The notes: a model not told the origin generated them from the sequence alone. Shown: positions 49,694 through 63,259, counted from the stretch's first letter. The stretch is DNA of 64,000 nucleotides from Rosellinia necatrix (GCA_021209875.1 JAGYVD010000008.1:124001-188000), one strand, 5' to 3'. Numbers and translations are program-made.

Positions 49694-52600
49694 ATTACCT
49701 ATAAATTAAGCTTAAACTTAAAACGCGATAGCTTAAGCGTTAAATAAAAAATATATGTTATAAAATGCTTTTATACAGCCCGATTATTTTATGTTTTGCT
49801 GCAAACTTAATATATATTTAATATATAATAATATATGTTTTTTTTTGCTTAATAGTTTAAAGCAAATTTATTATAAATTTGCTATATAATTAATTAAATA
49901 TACCGCTGCTAGATTTTATTAAAGTTAAAAGCAAATTTATAACAAATTTAACGTTTATATTAAGTATGTTTATTTATTTATTAAAAATGTAAATGTAACA
50001 TAAATTTAATATTAAATAAGCTTTTAAAACAGACCAACAGTTATAACTAAAGTTTAATGTTTTATTAGTCATTTAAACTAACATCATAAATATAACTAAA
50101 ATTTAATCTTTTCTTAATCATTTAAGCTAACATAGCAAATATAACTAAACTTTAGTTTTTTATTAGCTTTTATAATTTCAAATAATTTAAGCTTATATTA
50201 AATATAAAACGTTTATTAGCTTTTAATATTTTAGTTAAAAACGTTTTATAATAGCATTTTATTATATTTAATATTTAACGGCTTAAAAGTTTTATATTGC
50301 TTTTATTTATGCTTATATTATATATATATTAAATAACGCTTTATTTAAAACTATAACTTGAATATATATTACCGTTAATTTTTAAACATAATAAGCGGTT
50401 TTATAAAATTTAAAATACTTCAGTTTTTAAAAAAACGTTATATATAAAATAAAAAAGTAGTACTAAATTATATATATACGTTAAAATAATATTTTATTAT
50501 AAAAAGTTTGCTATATAAATAATTAAATATAACAAGCTGCTTATAGCGTTTATTATTACGTTTATTTTAAAGCGTTTTTTATTTATTTTTATTTTATATA
50601 ATAATATTTAAAAATAGTTTTTGTTTATTAAAAGTTACATTAATAATTTTAATAACCTTAAAGCAGTTTATTTATAAAGTTTTTATAAGTTAAATTTATT
50701 ATATATAATTTTGTTTAATTATAAAAAAGCTGTGCTAAACTATTATAACAGCTGTGTTAATTATTAGTCTGTTGTGCAGGTTTTTATTTATTATAACTTT
50801 ATTTAATCTTAGTTTAATTAAAAATTGTTTTAACATTAAAGCGTTAATAAAAGTGTTTTATTTATTAAAAAAAAAAAACTGTTTTTTAAATTAAACGCCT
50901 AATATATAAATATTTGCAAACTTATATATTTAAGAATGAATTAATTTAAACTAAACTTAACGTGAATATATCTTTTTTTAAAATTAAGTTTTAAACAAGC
51001 TGCCATAAAAAAACTAAATATATAATTATATATATATAAAACAAACGTTGATATTAATATAAGCTAAGCTGGCCTGTTTTAATAAAAGCATTAATTTTTA
51101 TATAAGTTTATTATTACGTTATATATTTATTAAGTTAAGTCTGCTAAGCTTATACATAATAAATAAATATTATTATTTTTAAAGCACAATAAATTATTGT
51201 TTTAAATCCTGTTTACAAAAAATAAAGCCCGGTTGTTTTTAATAAAAACTGCTAATTAAAACTTAAGTTACTAATTATAGCAAATTTAGCCTAAAATGAA
51301 ACGTTGGCTAAACTCTTATTTTATAATATAATTTATTTAATTTAAAAATAAATATTATTTTATGCCGCTAAAACAAATATTTTATAAAATAAACATAACA
51401 ACAAAAAGTCTTTTATAAATATATTAATTAAACTAACTTATATAATTATATTATTTCTATAAATAATTATACTATTAAACGTTTAATATATTTATTAATA
51501 TTAAAACGTAATTTAAATCTTTATAAATTTAAAAATATTAATATTTTATAATGTTTTATTTTTAAAACGTACATAGCTGTAGGCCTAGTTTTTAAAAATA
51601 AATAATATTATATGCTAATTATAAATATTTTTTTTTTTAAATTAAAATTTATTAAGCTTTAATTTTAAAACGTTTGGGAATAAATGAAGAGTTAAACAGT
51701 TGTTGATAGTTAATATAAATATTTTGTTAATGTTTTTCAAAACGTTAAACTATTAAATAAAGTTTTATATTATATATTTAAATTATAATTAAAACTGCTG
51801 CCAGCTAAATTTAAATAATAACATTTATATATTATAAAAAAAAGCTTTTTTAATTAAAATTATTATAATATAAAAGCTTAAATAGCCTGCGATTTTTTTA
51901 GTTTTTTTTTAAAATATCTTCGGTTTTAATATTGCTTTAAATATAATTTGTTTTATTTTTTGCTTTTTTTCATCGGAAAGCTATACCTGTATTAAAAACT
52001 TATTAATTTTAATATTAAAAACTTTTATATAAATATTTTCGTAGTTTTTATTATAGTTTAAAATTAAATTTAACACGTTTAAAAACAGTTATATTTTTAA
52101 TAAATATTAAGTATTTTTAAATATATAACGCTAATATTATAAAAATAAAATCGTTTAAATAATATATTATTAATATAAACAGAAAAAAACTTTTTAAAAT
52201 TTAATCTAAATTTTGAACAAATAAGTTAAAAATAAAAAAAGCTATATATAAGCTAAACAAAAAATAATTTTTATAAAAAAACCTTGATTATTATTTAAAT
52301 TTACGCAGCATTTATTATAAAAATACAACTAGGATTAATTAAAACATAATTTTTAAGTTTTTTTTAATAAAATATATGTTTAACCCTATATTTTAAACAA
52401 AATTAAACCTTTATTATATTATTAAATATTTAAGCGCTGCTATTTCTAGTTAAATTTAATTATTAATTAAGCTGTTTTTAAAAAAAAAAAATAATATATT
52501 TAACGTTATTTGTTTAAAGATTTTAAAACTAAGCTTAACAAAAACCAAACTAGGCCTGTAGAGCTATTTTATTTTATAATCTGATTTTATATTAAATCTG

Positions 52601-53458
52601 CTTTAATTTATTGTTTAATTATTAAATAGTTTTTATTAGCTAATTTTAAATTGTTTAAACGGTTTATATTAAAATAGCTTTTATACCTTAAATATGTTTT
52701 ATAACGTAAAATATTAATTAACAGCTTTTTTAAATTGCTTTAATAGTTTTATAACTTTTTATTAAAATTAAAATTAAAAAAATAAAATAAAAAGCTATAA
52801 ATAAAAAGTCGGTTTAATTAAAAACTTTAAATTTTAATATTATATTTACAACAGGTTTAAATAATAGTTTTAAAGCTAATATTATTATTTAAATAATTAA
52901 TAATATGTTGAATTATTTTTAAAATAAATACAGGTTAAGTTTTAATTAAATTATTAAACTATAATTAAGTTATAAAACAGCCGTTTTATTTTAAGCTGTT
53001 TTTTTAATATAAGCTAGTTTTTTATATATATTTTTATAACAGCAGCATATATATTTATAGCAGCATAAAATTAAACTAGTTTTAATATAGGTATAATTAT
53101 TTTATTTATTATAAAGTTTATTTTTTAATAAAATATATTTAAATATATATTAATTTTAATTTAATTTATTATTAAGCTAATATAGTTTTTTATTTTTAAA
53201 GCTATAATTAATAAATAAATAAATTTTATTTTTAATTTTATTTTAATTATAAAACAGCTATATATAAAATTATTAAATAATATTTTATTTAAACCATAAT
53301 AAAAAAAATTATTGTTTTTAATTTATATATTAAACTTAGCTTATATATTATATAAATAAAATTGTTTATAATTAAAACTATATATAATTATAATTTAAAT
53401 AATTATATATAAATTATTATAAAAATTAAAAACTTTATATTTAAACAAAAATATTATT
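49694..53458. other. Decayed AT-rich DNA, no legible gene
   Basis: About 3.8 kb, all frames closed. Local repeats of the type ACTAAAGTTTAATGTTTTATTAG occur in mutated form three times at about 50,045-50,170, suggesting an old short tandem array. No terminal repeats or motifs were found. Confidence 0.4.
50040..50175 (+). repeat. Imperfect ~55-bp tandem repeat, about 2.5 units
   Basis: The pattern TATAACTAAA(G/A)TTTAATNTTTTNTTAGTCATTTAA(A/G)CTAACAT recurs at about 50,041, 50,090 and 50,138 with C/T and G/A differences. It has no evident function and may be a minisatellite. Confidence 0.5.
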
Positions 53459-53481
53459 TGACACAGTCAGGAAGGGGGGCT

Positions 53482-53514
53482 CCTTATCTAGCTAGCGAAG
53501 CTAGCTAGATAAGG
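53482..53514 (+). repeat. Perfect palindrome 1 of the family-1 LTR
   Basis: CCTTATCTAGCTAGC, GAA, GCTAGCTAGATAAGG: 15-bp arms around 3 bp. It is present in every LTR copy, and even mutated copies keep the TAGCTAGC core. Confidence 0.9.
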
Positions 53515-53548
53515 ATTGTGTAGCTTAGATAAGGTAACCTAGTTAACA

Positions 53549-53579
53549 AGGCTTCTGGTCCCTGCGGGACCAGAAGCCT
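53549..53579 (+). repeat. Perfect palindrome 2 of the family-1 LTR
   Basis: AGGCTTCTGGTCC arms flank a short CTGCG-type loop. Loops differ between copies (CGCC, CTGC, CGCA), while the arms stay complementary in the unmutated copies. An outer imperfect stem (GTGTAGCTTAGAT with ATCAAATCTACATCAC) encloses it. Confidence 0.85.
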
Positions 53580-54309
53580 CCATCAAATCTACATCACACT
53601 TTTACAGACTTAACCACACTACCTCTAGTAAACCTTACTATTATTTTTATATATTTTTAAGTTAAAAAATATTATTTATATTATAATATTTTTTTTTTAG
53701 TTCATATATAACCTTATAGCTATATTTAAAATATATATGCTTTTTATTTATAGCTTTATTAAAATTATTAATTTAAAAATGCTATAAAATATTAATATAA
53801 TCTGCTTTTAATTAATTTTAAAAAACTAGCCTCTTATTAATTAAACTATAAAAAATAACTTATATATTTTAGCAGATTTAAAATTTAAGTTTAAGCTTTT
53901 TAAAGAAGCTAAACTTGATTTAATTTTAAATATAAAGCCGCTTAACTAAAAGTTTTTTTTTTTTACGTTTAAAACGCTACTAATAAAAGCTGAGCTTGTA
54001 TTAAACGATTTTTTTTTTAAAGCAAAAAAATATTTGCTGTATTAGCTTTAGCTTGTTTTTTTTAAAAAAGTTAAAACTTCAATTTAATATAAATATAAAT
54101 TAATAATAAACTAAAAATTATAATATTATTTATATTACTAAAAAATTTAATTTATTTAGTTGCTAAAAATAAAGCTTTGGCTTATATATTTTTTATTATA
54201 TTATTAGCTTTAAAACAAAAAAGCATTGCTGCCAATATAATATTTTTACAGCTTTAAAACGTTTTTTTAATATTAAAATATTTAATTTATTTTTTTTTTG
54301 TTTTAAATA

Positions 54310-54415
54310 AACAAATTGAAACCTATTTTAAGCTTAATATGCCTAAAAGTTAAGGTTATAAAAAAAGAAGTTAGGTAGTAGACCCCTGACTTTAGTAGAA
54401 CTTAATTAATAAAAA
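54310..54415 (+). repeat. ~105-bp segment shared with 48,305-48,415
   Basis: The less mutated copy, with GGTAGTAGACCCCTGACTTT intact. It directly precedes the TSD of the next solo-LTR-like insertion. Its parent element is unknown. Confidence 0.5.
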
Positions 54416-54424
54416 GCTGAAAAG

Positions 54425-54617
54425 ATTAGTATGAGGGTAGAAAAAAAGATGCTTTTATTAATTCCTATGCTAGGTGGGGAATTCTAGTAAGTCTAGAATT
54501 AACCCCAGCAGGGGTGGCTGGGCCACCTGTTGCCAGCCGTAGCCTGTGCAACCTATCTAATCTAATAATACACGAGCCGTTGGCTCGATTGATACGGGCC
54601 CCTTCGGGGACTCTATC
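54425..54617 (+). mobile_element. Solo-LTR-like insertion, type I1 (193 bp)
   Basis: A GC-rich island flanked by AAAAG at 54420-54424 and 54618-54622. It carries inverted pairs: GAATTCTAG/TCTAGAATT, CCCCAGC/GGGGTGGCTGGG, GAGCCGTTGGCTC and GGCCCCTTCGGGG. It contains ACCTATCTAATCTA, also found in the family-1 LTR and in the island at 59619. The TSD supports insertion. No matching full-length element is in the window, so LTR identity is inferred from size, TSD length and architecture. Confidence 0.5.
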
Positions 54618-55222
54618 AAAAGCTTATTGTTTTGTAAAATATTTAAAAATATTCATATTATATTAAACTATTTAATGCTTAAATTAAAATATATCTTAAT
54701 TATTATCATTATTTAAATAGAATGTATTATAAATATTATAATATATATTAATTAAACCATATTTATTATTTATAGATTTTTAATATAATTAAGTTTATTT
54801 TATAAACTTTTAAGAATTCTTTTTTTAATAATCTTCTATATAAATATTTGGTTAAATAATAATAGCTTCTTTTTATGTTTTCTTATTTAAACTATTTTTA
54901 TAACTTTTTTATCTAATAAATATTTTTTATATATATATTTTTTAAAAAGTTATTTTAAAAAATAGTGTTCAAATTTCTTTTTATTAAAACCAGTTTTTAA
55001 TAAAATTATCTTTTATATTTCATTTTTGAAATTAGTTTTTAATTAATTAATTTTATATTATTATATTATGGCTTGAAATGTAACATATAATATTTTTTAT
55101 TTATAATTTTTAACAAATAAAGCTTTATTTAGTTTAAAAAAAAAGTATTTTTATAAAAATATTTGCCATATAATTTTTTAATCAGTTAATTTTTAGCTTT
55201 ATATATATTATTATAATAAATA

Positions 55223-58200
55223 TTAAGTTCTTTATCTTATTTTTTAGCTTTTTATTTAATTTCTTATGTTTAACTTTATAACTTGATCTGTTTAAATATA
55301 TTTATATTTTGTATATATATTTATATTTTATTTAAATTCCTTTTTGTTTTTTGCTATTTTATTCAATAATTAGCGTTTTTATTATTATAACATTCACAAC
55401 GTTTTTAAAACGTTATAAATCATTATTTGTTTTGTATATTATGTTTATTTTATTTGTAAAATAATTTATTGTTGTTATTATATTTAAAAAGCTATTTTTT
55501 AGCTTAACATCTGCTTCGCTATCATATTTATTTTTAATTTATATATGTTAGTTGAGCTAATTAAGCTATAAATAAAAATGTTGGTAATATTTTTTATATT
55601 TTTAAAGTTTTATTAATTCTTTCTTGTATGCTGCTGTTCATTTATTAAATTTAAGCCTTTAAGCTTTTTTACGTCTGTTCTTTTAGTTTAAACAGCTTGT
55701 TTTTTTTGTTGTTTAAAATAAAACAGTTCTTTACTAAATTTAATATTTTTAACAATAATTATTTTTTATAATCAAATAATTTACATGTAATGTAAATTAA
55801 TTATTTTATATTTAATTAAAAGTTTCTTATAAGATTAAAGTTTAATTTTATATATTTGCTGTTTTTAAACGCAAGTTTTTCTTTTATTAAATATTTATAA
55901 CATTTATGTATATATATTTTGTTTTAATTTAATTATAAATTACTTATTAATATTTTTAGTTAAATTACATTATATTTTTAATAAGATGATATCAATTAAT
56001 ATTTAAATATATAATAAAAATATAAAAGTTTAAAGCTTTAAAAAACTTTTTATTATATAATTAAGCCGCTGTTTAAACTATTTTTCGCTATAGTTTCAAG
56101 ACTAAGCTAGCTTTATTAAACACTTTATTTATTTTATTATTTATTTTTTCGCCAGCTTGTTTAATATTTTTAACAAGCTTTTTAATATAAAACCAAAAAC
56201 AATTGTTCTTAATATTTTTATTTAATAATTAAAGCTTAAATTAAGTTTATTTTTATTAGCGTTTATAAAAAGTTTTAAATCGTTTTTAATAATATAAACT
56301 TCCAGCTTATAATATGTTTTATTTAATATATAAATTATTAGATTTTTAAAAAGCTTATATAATATTTTTATTTATTAAAAATATATTTAACTTTTTTAAA
56401 AGATTTATGATTAATTATTAGAGGTTAATTTAATTTATTCTGTTTTATAAAACTATTAAACAAATTTTAATCCAGCTTATAAAAAAGTTGCGCTGTGTTT
56501 TTATTAAAAAATTATTTAAATGTTTATTATATTATATATATCATAATATATATTTTATATTTAATATATCAGGTTTTTAATTTATAAATTTATAAACATA
56601 TATATTAGTGCTTTCAAAATCTAGTTTTTAAAAGTTTTAAAGAGTAAAATTACAAAGTTTTTAAAAAACTTTAGTTTAAAATTTTTTAACATAGCTTATA
56701 AGCTAGAATACACTAGAATTAATTAAATATAATTAATTTAATAATATTTTAAACTTTATTTATCATTTTAAATTTAGCTTTAATATAAAGGTTTAATTAA
56801 AATATAAAAATTAAGTTTATTTTTAAAAAAACTTAGCGATAATATTTAATAAATTAAATTTTTAACATATTATTTTTAATATTTTTAAAACTTTGTAAAT
56901 AAATAAAACTATAATATTTGATTTTTTTAATTAAACAAGCTCTTAAGATAATATTTATATAGAAATCTTTTTTAATATAATATTAATAAATATTATTATT
57001 ATTGGAAAGTTTTTTGAAGCTGAATAGTATTTTTAAATAATCTATGCGTTTTTATTTAAAATAAAACATTATATAATACCCGTGTAAACTATATTTTTAC
57101 TTTTAATTAAAATCGAAATTATAAATTTTAAGAGCTTTTATTATTTATTAAATATAATGTTTTATAGTGATTAATTAACGTGCTATTTAATAAAATCGAT
57201 TTTTTACATTTAATTATAAAAAATATTTTTAAATTACTACCATTTTTTTAGTAAAATTTATTTAATTATTTTAAAAGTGATAGTAAAATTAGATGAGTTC
57301 AATTTTTGTTTTGACAATATATTATATTATTTAAATGATTGTTTTATTTTTATTAATTATGTTAATTTAAATTAATTATTTTGCTATATAAATTTTTAAA
57401 ATATATATATAACTACTGCTTCTAATTTTTTTAATTTTTATTATCTTGGTTTAAATTTTGTTAAACCAGCATATATTAATTTTATTAATTATACACTAAA
57501 GCCTATTATTAAGTTTATAAACTAACAATAAATATTTATAACTTTTATAACAGCTTAAATTATTTTGATATATTTTTAAACATTCTCATTGACATATTTT
57601 ATTATAATAGCTAAAAATCTGTTTTATATTTATTAGTTTGTTAAGCTTGTAAATATTCTAAACTTCTTCTTTTAATTTTTAGTTTATATTTATAAATTAT
57701 ATTATTAAAAATTTTATTATATGTTATTAAAATAGGCATATTCTTTTTAATAACTTATATTTAATTAATATAATAAATTATTACTTTGTTTAATTAAATA
57801 ATATATAAATATTTACTACCGTTAAAAGGTTTTTAGATGCAAATATTTAATCCATGTTAAAAACTTTTAAAATTACTATTTTTTAGTATTTTTGTTTTTA
57901 TTTTTTATATTATATTATGATTTTAGGCATATTTTTATTAAATAATAATACGCAAAAACAAAAACAGACAAAATTATATTATACAAAATAAAAATTAAGT
58001 TTTTAAACGTAAAATTAAAGCTTTTAATGTTTATATTAATAATAATTTGTATATATATAATATTAACTATTCTGTTAATTTATTTATATATAATTATATA
58101 ATATAATTAAAACTAAAATTTATTTTAAAACTAAAAAAGATTTTATTTAAATATTTAAAAATTTCATAATAAATTGTTAAATAATAAATTTAAAAATATT

Positions 58201-58966
58201 AACCATAAAAACTTTGTAAAATCAAAATTTTAATATACAACTGTTCATATATATATTTTTATAAATAATATTTTTCTTTATGTAAAATATACTGCTGATA
58301 ACTTTTGCGTTATTAATATAAAAAATAAATTTAAATTATATATTACCATGTTGTCATTAAAATTAATAAATGCTAAAATATTCTTTATTTGAATATAATC
58401 TATTAAGGAAATATATTAACCATTTTAATTATAATTAGCTTTTAAAAAATATTTCGTTTAATGTTTATAATTAAACCTGTTATAATAAAAATAAAAATAA
58501 TATACTATTTATTTTAAAACTTTAAAATAAAAATATAAAAATTAAATTAAAAAACTATTAATAGCTGCCTTAAAATTAAAATAACCGATTTTATATTTTA
58601 AAATTAAATAAATTATAGCTTTAAAAAAGCGCTTGTGTAATCAGAAATTAAACTTATAATTTGAATTAAAATATAAATTAATTTATAAAAATTTTATTAA
58701 TTATTAAAACTTTGGTAGTATTTAAAAATATTTAATATAATTAATGGAATTTTTAAAAGATCTTTATTTAATATAATAAGCTCCAGGTATTTATATATAT
58801 TAATTATATAATACAAACGATCTTAAAAATTATTTCTGGACGGCGCATATAACGCTTGCACCTGCAGCATTAGAACCGCACTTTGCATGTATGCACCCTC
58901 TGCTTACAAGATCCCCAAAATAGGAATTCCTGGCTCAATTGCCTAGCCGTTCCACACTACTGTCAC
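55223..58966 (-). mobile_element. Family-4 copy 4-2, at least 3.7 kb
   Basis: Its reverse complement aligns with 59998-64000 (copy 4-3) from the terminal GTGACAGTAGTGTGGAAC block at 58966 leftward to about 55223, where the window cuts off the partner. The true left end is therefore unknown and may extend toward 54,623. It also aligns with copy 4-1 (15215-16366 and 46957-47541). The terminal ~130 bp (58,840-58,966) is little mutated and includes GGAATTCCTGGC and GCACCTGCAGC. A reading-frame relic on the minus strand fits minus-strand coding. Superfamily unknown; DNA-transposon class is inferred from the inverted ends of copy 4-1. Confidence 0.55.
55440..55795 (-). pseudogene. Relic frame of the family-4 protein, function unknown
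   Basis: Minus-strand frame with few stops: IIIVKNIKFSKELFYFKQ, QKKQAV, TKRTDVKKLKGLNLINEQ, QHTRKN, then NIFIYSLISSTNIYKLKIN and MIAKQML. The same region in copy 4-3 (63.35-63.8 kb) is more mutated but alignable. It is rich in Lys, Gln and Asn and looks like a genuine protein. I recognise no transposase motif. Confidence 0.4.
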
Positions 58967-59618
58967 AAAATAGCTTATAAATAATAAGATACGCCAATAT
59001 TTAAATTTAATAAAAAAAATATAAATGAATAATTTTAAACTACCTTATAACTTATATATATTGTTAATTAATTTGTTGATAAATGCTGCTAAAAATTAAA
59101 ATTTTTAAATAATATCAGGGTTACATAATTTAAAATGAAAAAATTAAAACAAGAACGTCTGTATTAATAATTTAAATTAATATATTATTTTATTAGCAAT
59201 AAAAATCAATAAATTCAAGTTTGATAAAAAAATCATATTTATTTAAGCAAAAAATATTGTTATAATTATGTTAGCTTAAAAAATAATAATTATAATAAAA
59301 TATTTAAAGTTTTTAATTATAATCTAAATTTATTTAGTAATTTTTAAACCATGTATAAATTATGCAGAAAATTTATATAATATTATATAAAACAGCGTAA
59401 TAAATAAATATAACCACGTTATAAATTTTGTTAATGTTTAAACGCTGTTAATAATTATATATAAAAAAAGTCTTTTACAATATTCAAAATATATATTAAT
59501 AAGTTTTAAAAGCAGCAGCAAAAGGTATATATAATATATTAATTAAAAACGTATTAAACATATTAAAAAAGAAAATATTAACCATAAAAAAAAAAACAAA
59601 TATTAGTAACAAGAATAT
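58967..59618. other. Spacer between inverted family-4 copies
   Basis: About 650 bp of AT-rich DNA with no gene or repeat that I recognise. It lies between the outer ends of two inverted copies and so was probably the original host DNA (or an older element). Confidence 0.4.
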
Positions 59619-59833
59619 ATTGGGGTCCTGTATGGTGATCTAGTGAAAATAGCGAATTACAGGTAGAAGGACGGACTGGCTATGCCAGCCAGGCGAAGGC
59701 TGGCTAGAAATAACCTGTGGGCTACCCTTATCTAATCTATTGCGGGCCCGGCCAGGCCCTGCGGGCCTAGTCTAGCCGCCCCAGCCCAGCGCAGGGTAGG
59801 TCCTTTGGACACCCCCTACCTGTCTGGATCAAA
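59619..59833 (+). mobile_element. Solo-LTR-like insertion, type I2 (215 bp)
   Basis: The most GC-rich stretch in the window. It starts ATTGGGGTCCTG and ends CTGTCTGGATCAAA, with AATAT at 59614-59618 and 59834-59838. It has strong inverted pairs: CTGGCTATGCCAGCCAG, GCCCGGCCAGGCCCTGCGGGC and a GGTAGG/CCTACC pair. It contains CCTTATCTAATCTA in the same relative place as the family-1 LTR. No full-length relative is in the window. Confidence 0.5.
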
Positions 59834-62800
59834 AATATTATTGTTTTTATTTTGGCTTTTAATTTAATATTTTTATCAGAAGAATAATTAAATATTATAA
59901 TTGTTATTGTTCATAAAATATAGGTTATAGTTCTGCAGCAAAAAAATAACCAACTATTTAAAACTAAAATATATTATAATGTTATTTAAATATCTTGTGA
60001 CAGTAGTGTGGAACAGCTTGGCAATTAAGCCAGGAATCCCTATTTTGGGGATCTTTTAAGCAAAAAATGCATATCTGCAAAATGCAGTTCTGATGCTGCA
60101 TTTATAAACATTACGCGCTTGAAATAAAAACAACTTTTAAAATCGTTTTTATTATATAATTAATATATATAAATACTTATAGCTTATTGTATTAAACAAA
60201 AACTTTTTAATAAATTTAATTATTTATATTAAACATTTTTAAAATATTACTACGTTTTTAATAATTAATAAATTTTTTTATAAATCGATTTATATTTCTG
60301 TTAAAATTATAAGCCTAGTTTATTATTAAACTAGTGTTTTTTTTTAAAAGCTATAATTTATTTAACTTTAAAATATGAAATTGTTTATTTAAATTTTTAT
60401 ACAGCTATGATTATTTATTTTAATTAAATTTTTTTATACTTTAATTTTAAAGCTTTAAATTTTGTTACAGCTTTTAAAATAAGCACCGCGTTATTTTTAC
60501 TACCGTAATAACAGCTTTAATTATAACGATTAAACTAAATGTTTTTTTAAAAACTATTTATAACTAAAATTACTAAGATATTTATTTAAAATATTACGTT
60601 TAAATAAAAAACATTTAAACGTTTATTAATTTTAACGATAAAAAGTTAGCATATAATTTAAATTTATTTTTTATATAATTAACGTAAAAATTAACTGCAG
60701 CATATTTTAAATAAATGAAAGAAAATATAACGTATAAGAAATACACGCATAAAAGCTTTATATAAAAATTTTAATTATAAAAACATTTTAATATTTAATA
60801 CTTTTAAACTTATTATTTAAAAATTATTGTTAAGCTTTTAAATATTAAAACAACATATTTTATTTAGCTTTAAAATAAAGCTTATTTTTAATTATATTAT
60901 ATAATTATATATAAATAAATTAATAAAACAGTTAATATTATATATATAAACATCGCTATTAATATAAATATTAAAAATTTTAATTTTGTTTAAAAATTTA
61001 ATGTTTATTTTATATAATATAAGTTTGCTTGTTTTATTTTTTTTTTGTTTTATTATTTAATAAAGATATTAAACTATTATTATAAAAGTTTTTAAAAGCA
61101 GCGTTAAAATAATAATATAATATAAAAAATAAAAACAAATATATTAAAAAGTAGTAATTTTAAAGTTTTCTAACATAAATAAAATGCTTATAGCAATAGT
61201 TTTTTTAGCAGCAGTAAATATTTATATAACGCTTAATTAAAAACGCTAATAATTTACTACATTTATAAAATATAAGCTATTACAAAAAATATATTTATTT
61301 TAATAAAATATAGTAAATTTTTTAATGCTATAATTTATAAACATAAGCTAAAAAAAAAAAAAAAATAAGTTTAAAATATTTACAAGCTTAACAGGCTAAT
61401 AAATATAAAATAGATTTTTAGCTAGCATGATAATATATTAAAACAATAAAGCTTAAAAAACATGCTAAAATAATTTCGCTGGCTAAAAAAGTTATAGGTG
61501 CTTATATTTAAACAAAGATAGAAATATTTGTTTTTAGCTTTTTAAACTTTATAATAAGCTTTAGGTTTTAATTAATTAAGTTAATATATATTAGTTTAAT
61601 AAAATATAAATTAATACTATAAAAATTAAAAAATTAAAAATAATAGCTTTATATATATTATAAAAACTTATATAACAAAATTGCTAACTTAAATTAAAAA
61701 AAAAAAATAATAGTTTAAAAATATAATAAATTTTAACAATAAAAATTAAATTATTTTAATGTTAACATAATTTTTATCGTAATTAATTCAACTTTATCAA
61801 AAAAATTGCAGACAATTTAGAAATATTTTTATAATTAGATTTAAAAGTATATTTTAATAAATAATATATCAATTACTAATAATAAAATATTATATTTAAT
61901 TAATAATAAAAAGCTATTAAAGTTAGATTTTTATTTTAATTAAAAATAAAAATATAGTTTATATAAGCCTTTTATAGTTTTTATTTTAAACAAAAGCAGA
62001 AAAACTATTTAAAAAATATTATTTAGCTTTAAAAAACTTATTAATAAATATAATATTTATTAATATAACAAAAAAAAAGTTTTGTATAAATATTATTTTA
62101 AAAGCTTATTTAATTAAAAAAAATTTAAAGTTAAAGTTTTAATTATTTATAACGTTTTAAAATATAAAAATAATATTTTAACAGCTTAACTTATAAAATA
62201 TTATAACTTAGTTTTTTAAATATAAATTTAATTTTTAATATTTAAATAGAAACTTTATCTTAAATATAAGCAAAATATTATAAATAACTTTCAAAATACT
62301 GCTAAATTAATTATATTTAATTAATTTTAAGATATCCCAGCTTATAAGCTATTTTAAAAAAATTTTAAACTAAAAAAAAACTTTAAAACTTTTTAATATT
62401 AACAATTAAAATATTTAAAAAGCTGTGTTTTATAAGCATTAATATATATAAATAAAAATGTGCAGATTAATAAAATCTTATGTATTAAATAAAACATATA
62501 TGCTATTATATATATAATATAATCAATATTTAAGCGACTTTTAAATAAAAAAACTGTTTAACTTTTTTAAAAGCTGTATTAAAATTTTTTTAATAATTTA
62601 ATAAAATATAATTAATTAAACTAAACTTTAATAATTAAAAATAAATATATTAAATTAATTTATATATATATTTTTAACAAATAAAAATCTTATATAAGTT
62701 TTTTAAAAATTAAACGATTTATATATTAAATAAAAAAACGTTATAAGCTTATAGTTTATATTATTAAAAGCGATTTAAATATTTTTATAATAGCTTATAA

Positions 62801-62895
62801 AAATAAAACTTAATATAAGCTTTAGCTAAAAAATAAAAAAATTAATAACAACATTTTTTTGTTTTATATTAAAAAGCTTGTTAAAAATATTAAAC

Positions 62896-62969
62896 TAGTG
62901 TAATAGAAAAACGGAACTGTTAATCCACCTGCAATTATGTTGGTATATATACGCGTACTACTCTGTGAC
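62896..62969. mobile_element. 74-bp insertion in copy 4-3, absent from copy 4-2
   Basis: Copies 4-2 and 4-3 match on both sides (TTAAAAATATTAAAC before, AAGCT after), but 4-3 has an extra segment from TAGTGTAATAG to CTCTGTGAC. AAC occurs on both sides and may be a 3-bp duplication. It is far less AT-rich than its host and keeps TpC and GpG sites. It has no convincing inverted ends and does not fold as a tRNA in my reading. Candidates are a micro-insertion of a short non-autonomous element or filler DNA from break repair. Confidence 0.45.
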
Positions 62970-63259
62970 AACAAGCTAATAAAAAAATAATCGCTAAAAT
63001 AAATAAACGGTTAAATAAAGCCGGCTTACTATTAAAACTATAGCTGAAAGCAGTTTAAGCAGCTGTTTAGCTATATAATAAAAGTTTTTTTAAAGCTTAA
63101 AACTTTTATGTTTTTTATTATATGCTTAAATATTAATTTATATAATATTATTAAAAATATAACCTAGCTTAAATAAAAATGTTAACAAGTAATTTACAAC
63201 TAGGTTAAAACAGGATATATATATATAAATGTTCCGTGTATTTAGTAAAAAAAAAAAAA

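Larger units (their letters stand above)
53459..53640 (+). mobile_element. Solo LTR of family 1, nearly unmutated
   Basis: It starts TGACACAGTCAGG and ends AAACCTTACTA, 182 bp, flanked by TTATT at 53454-53458 and 53641-53645. This is the best reference for the LTR: TG at the start but TA, not CA, at the end. It lies in strongly AT-rich DNA, yet its TpC and CpC sites are intact. Confidence 0.9.

Noticed and set aside
62896..62969. tRNA gene (74 bp is the right size)
   Set aside because: I found no acceptor stem pairing and no GGTTCRANNCC T-arm on either strand.
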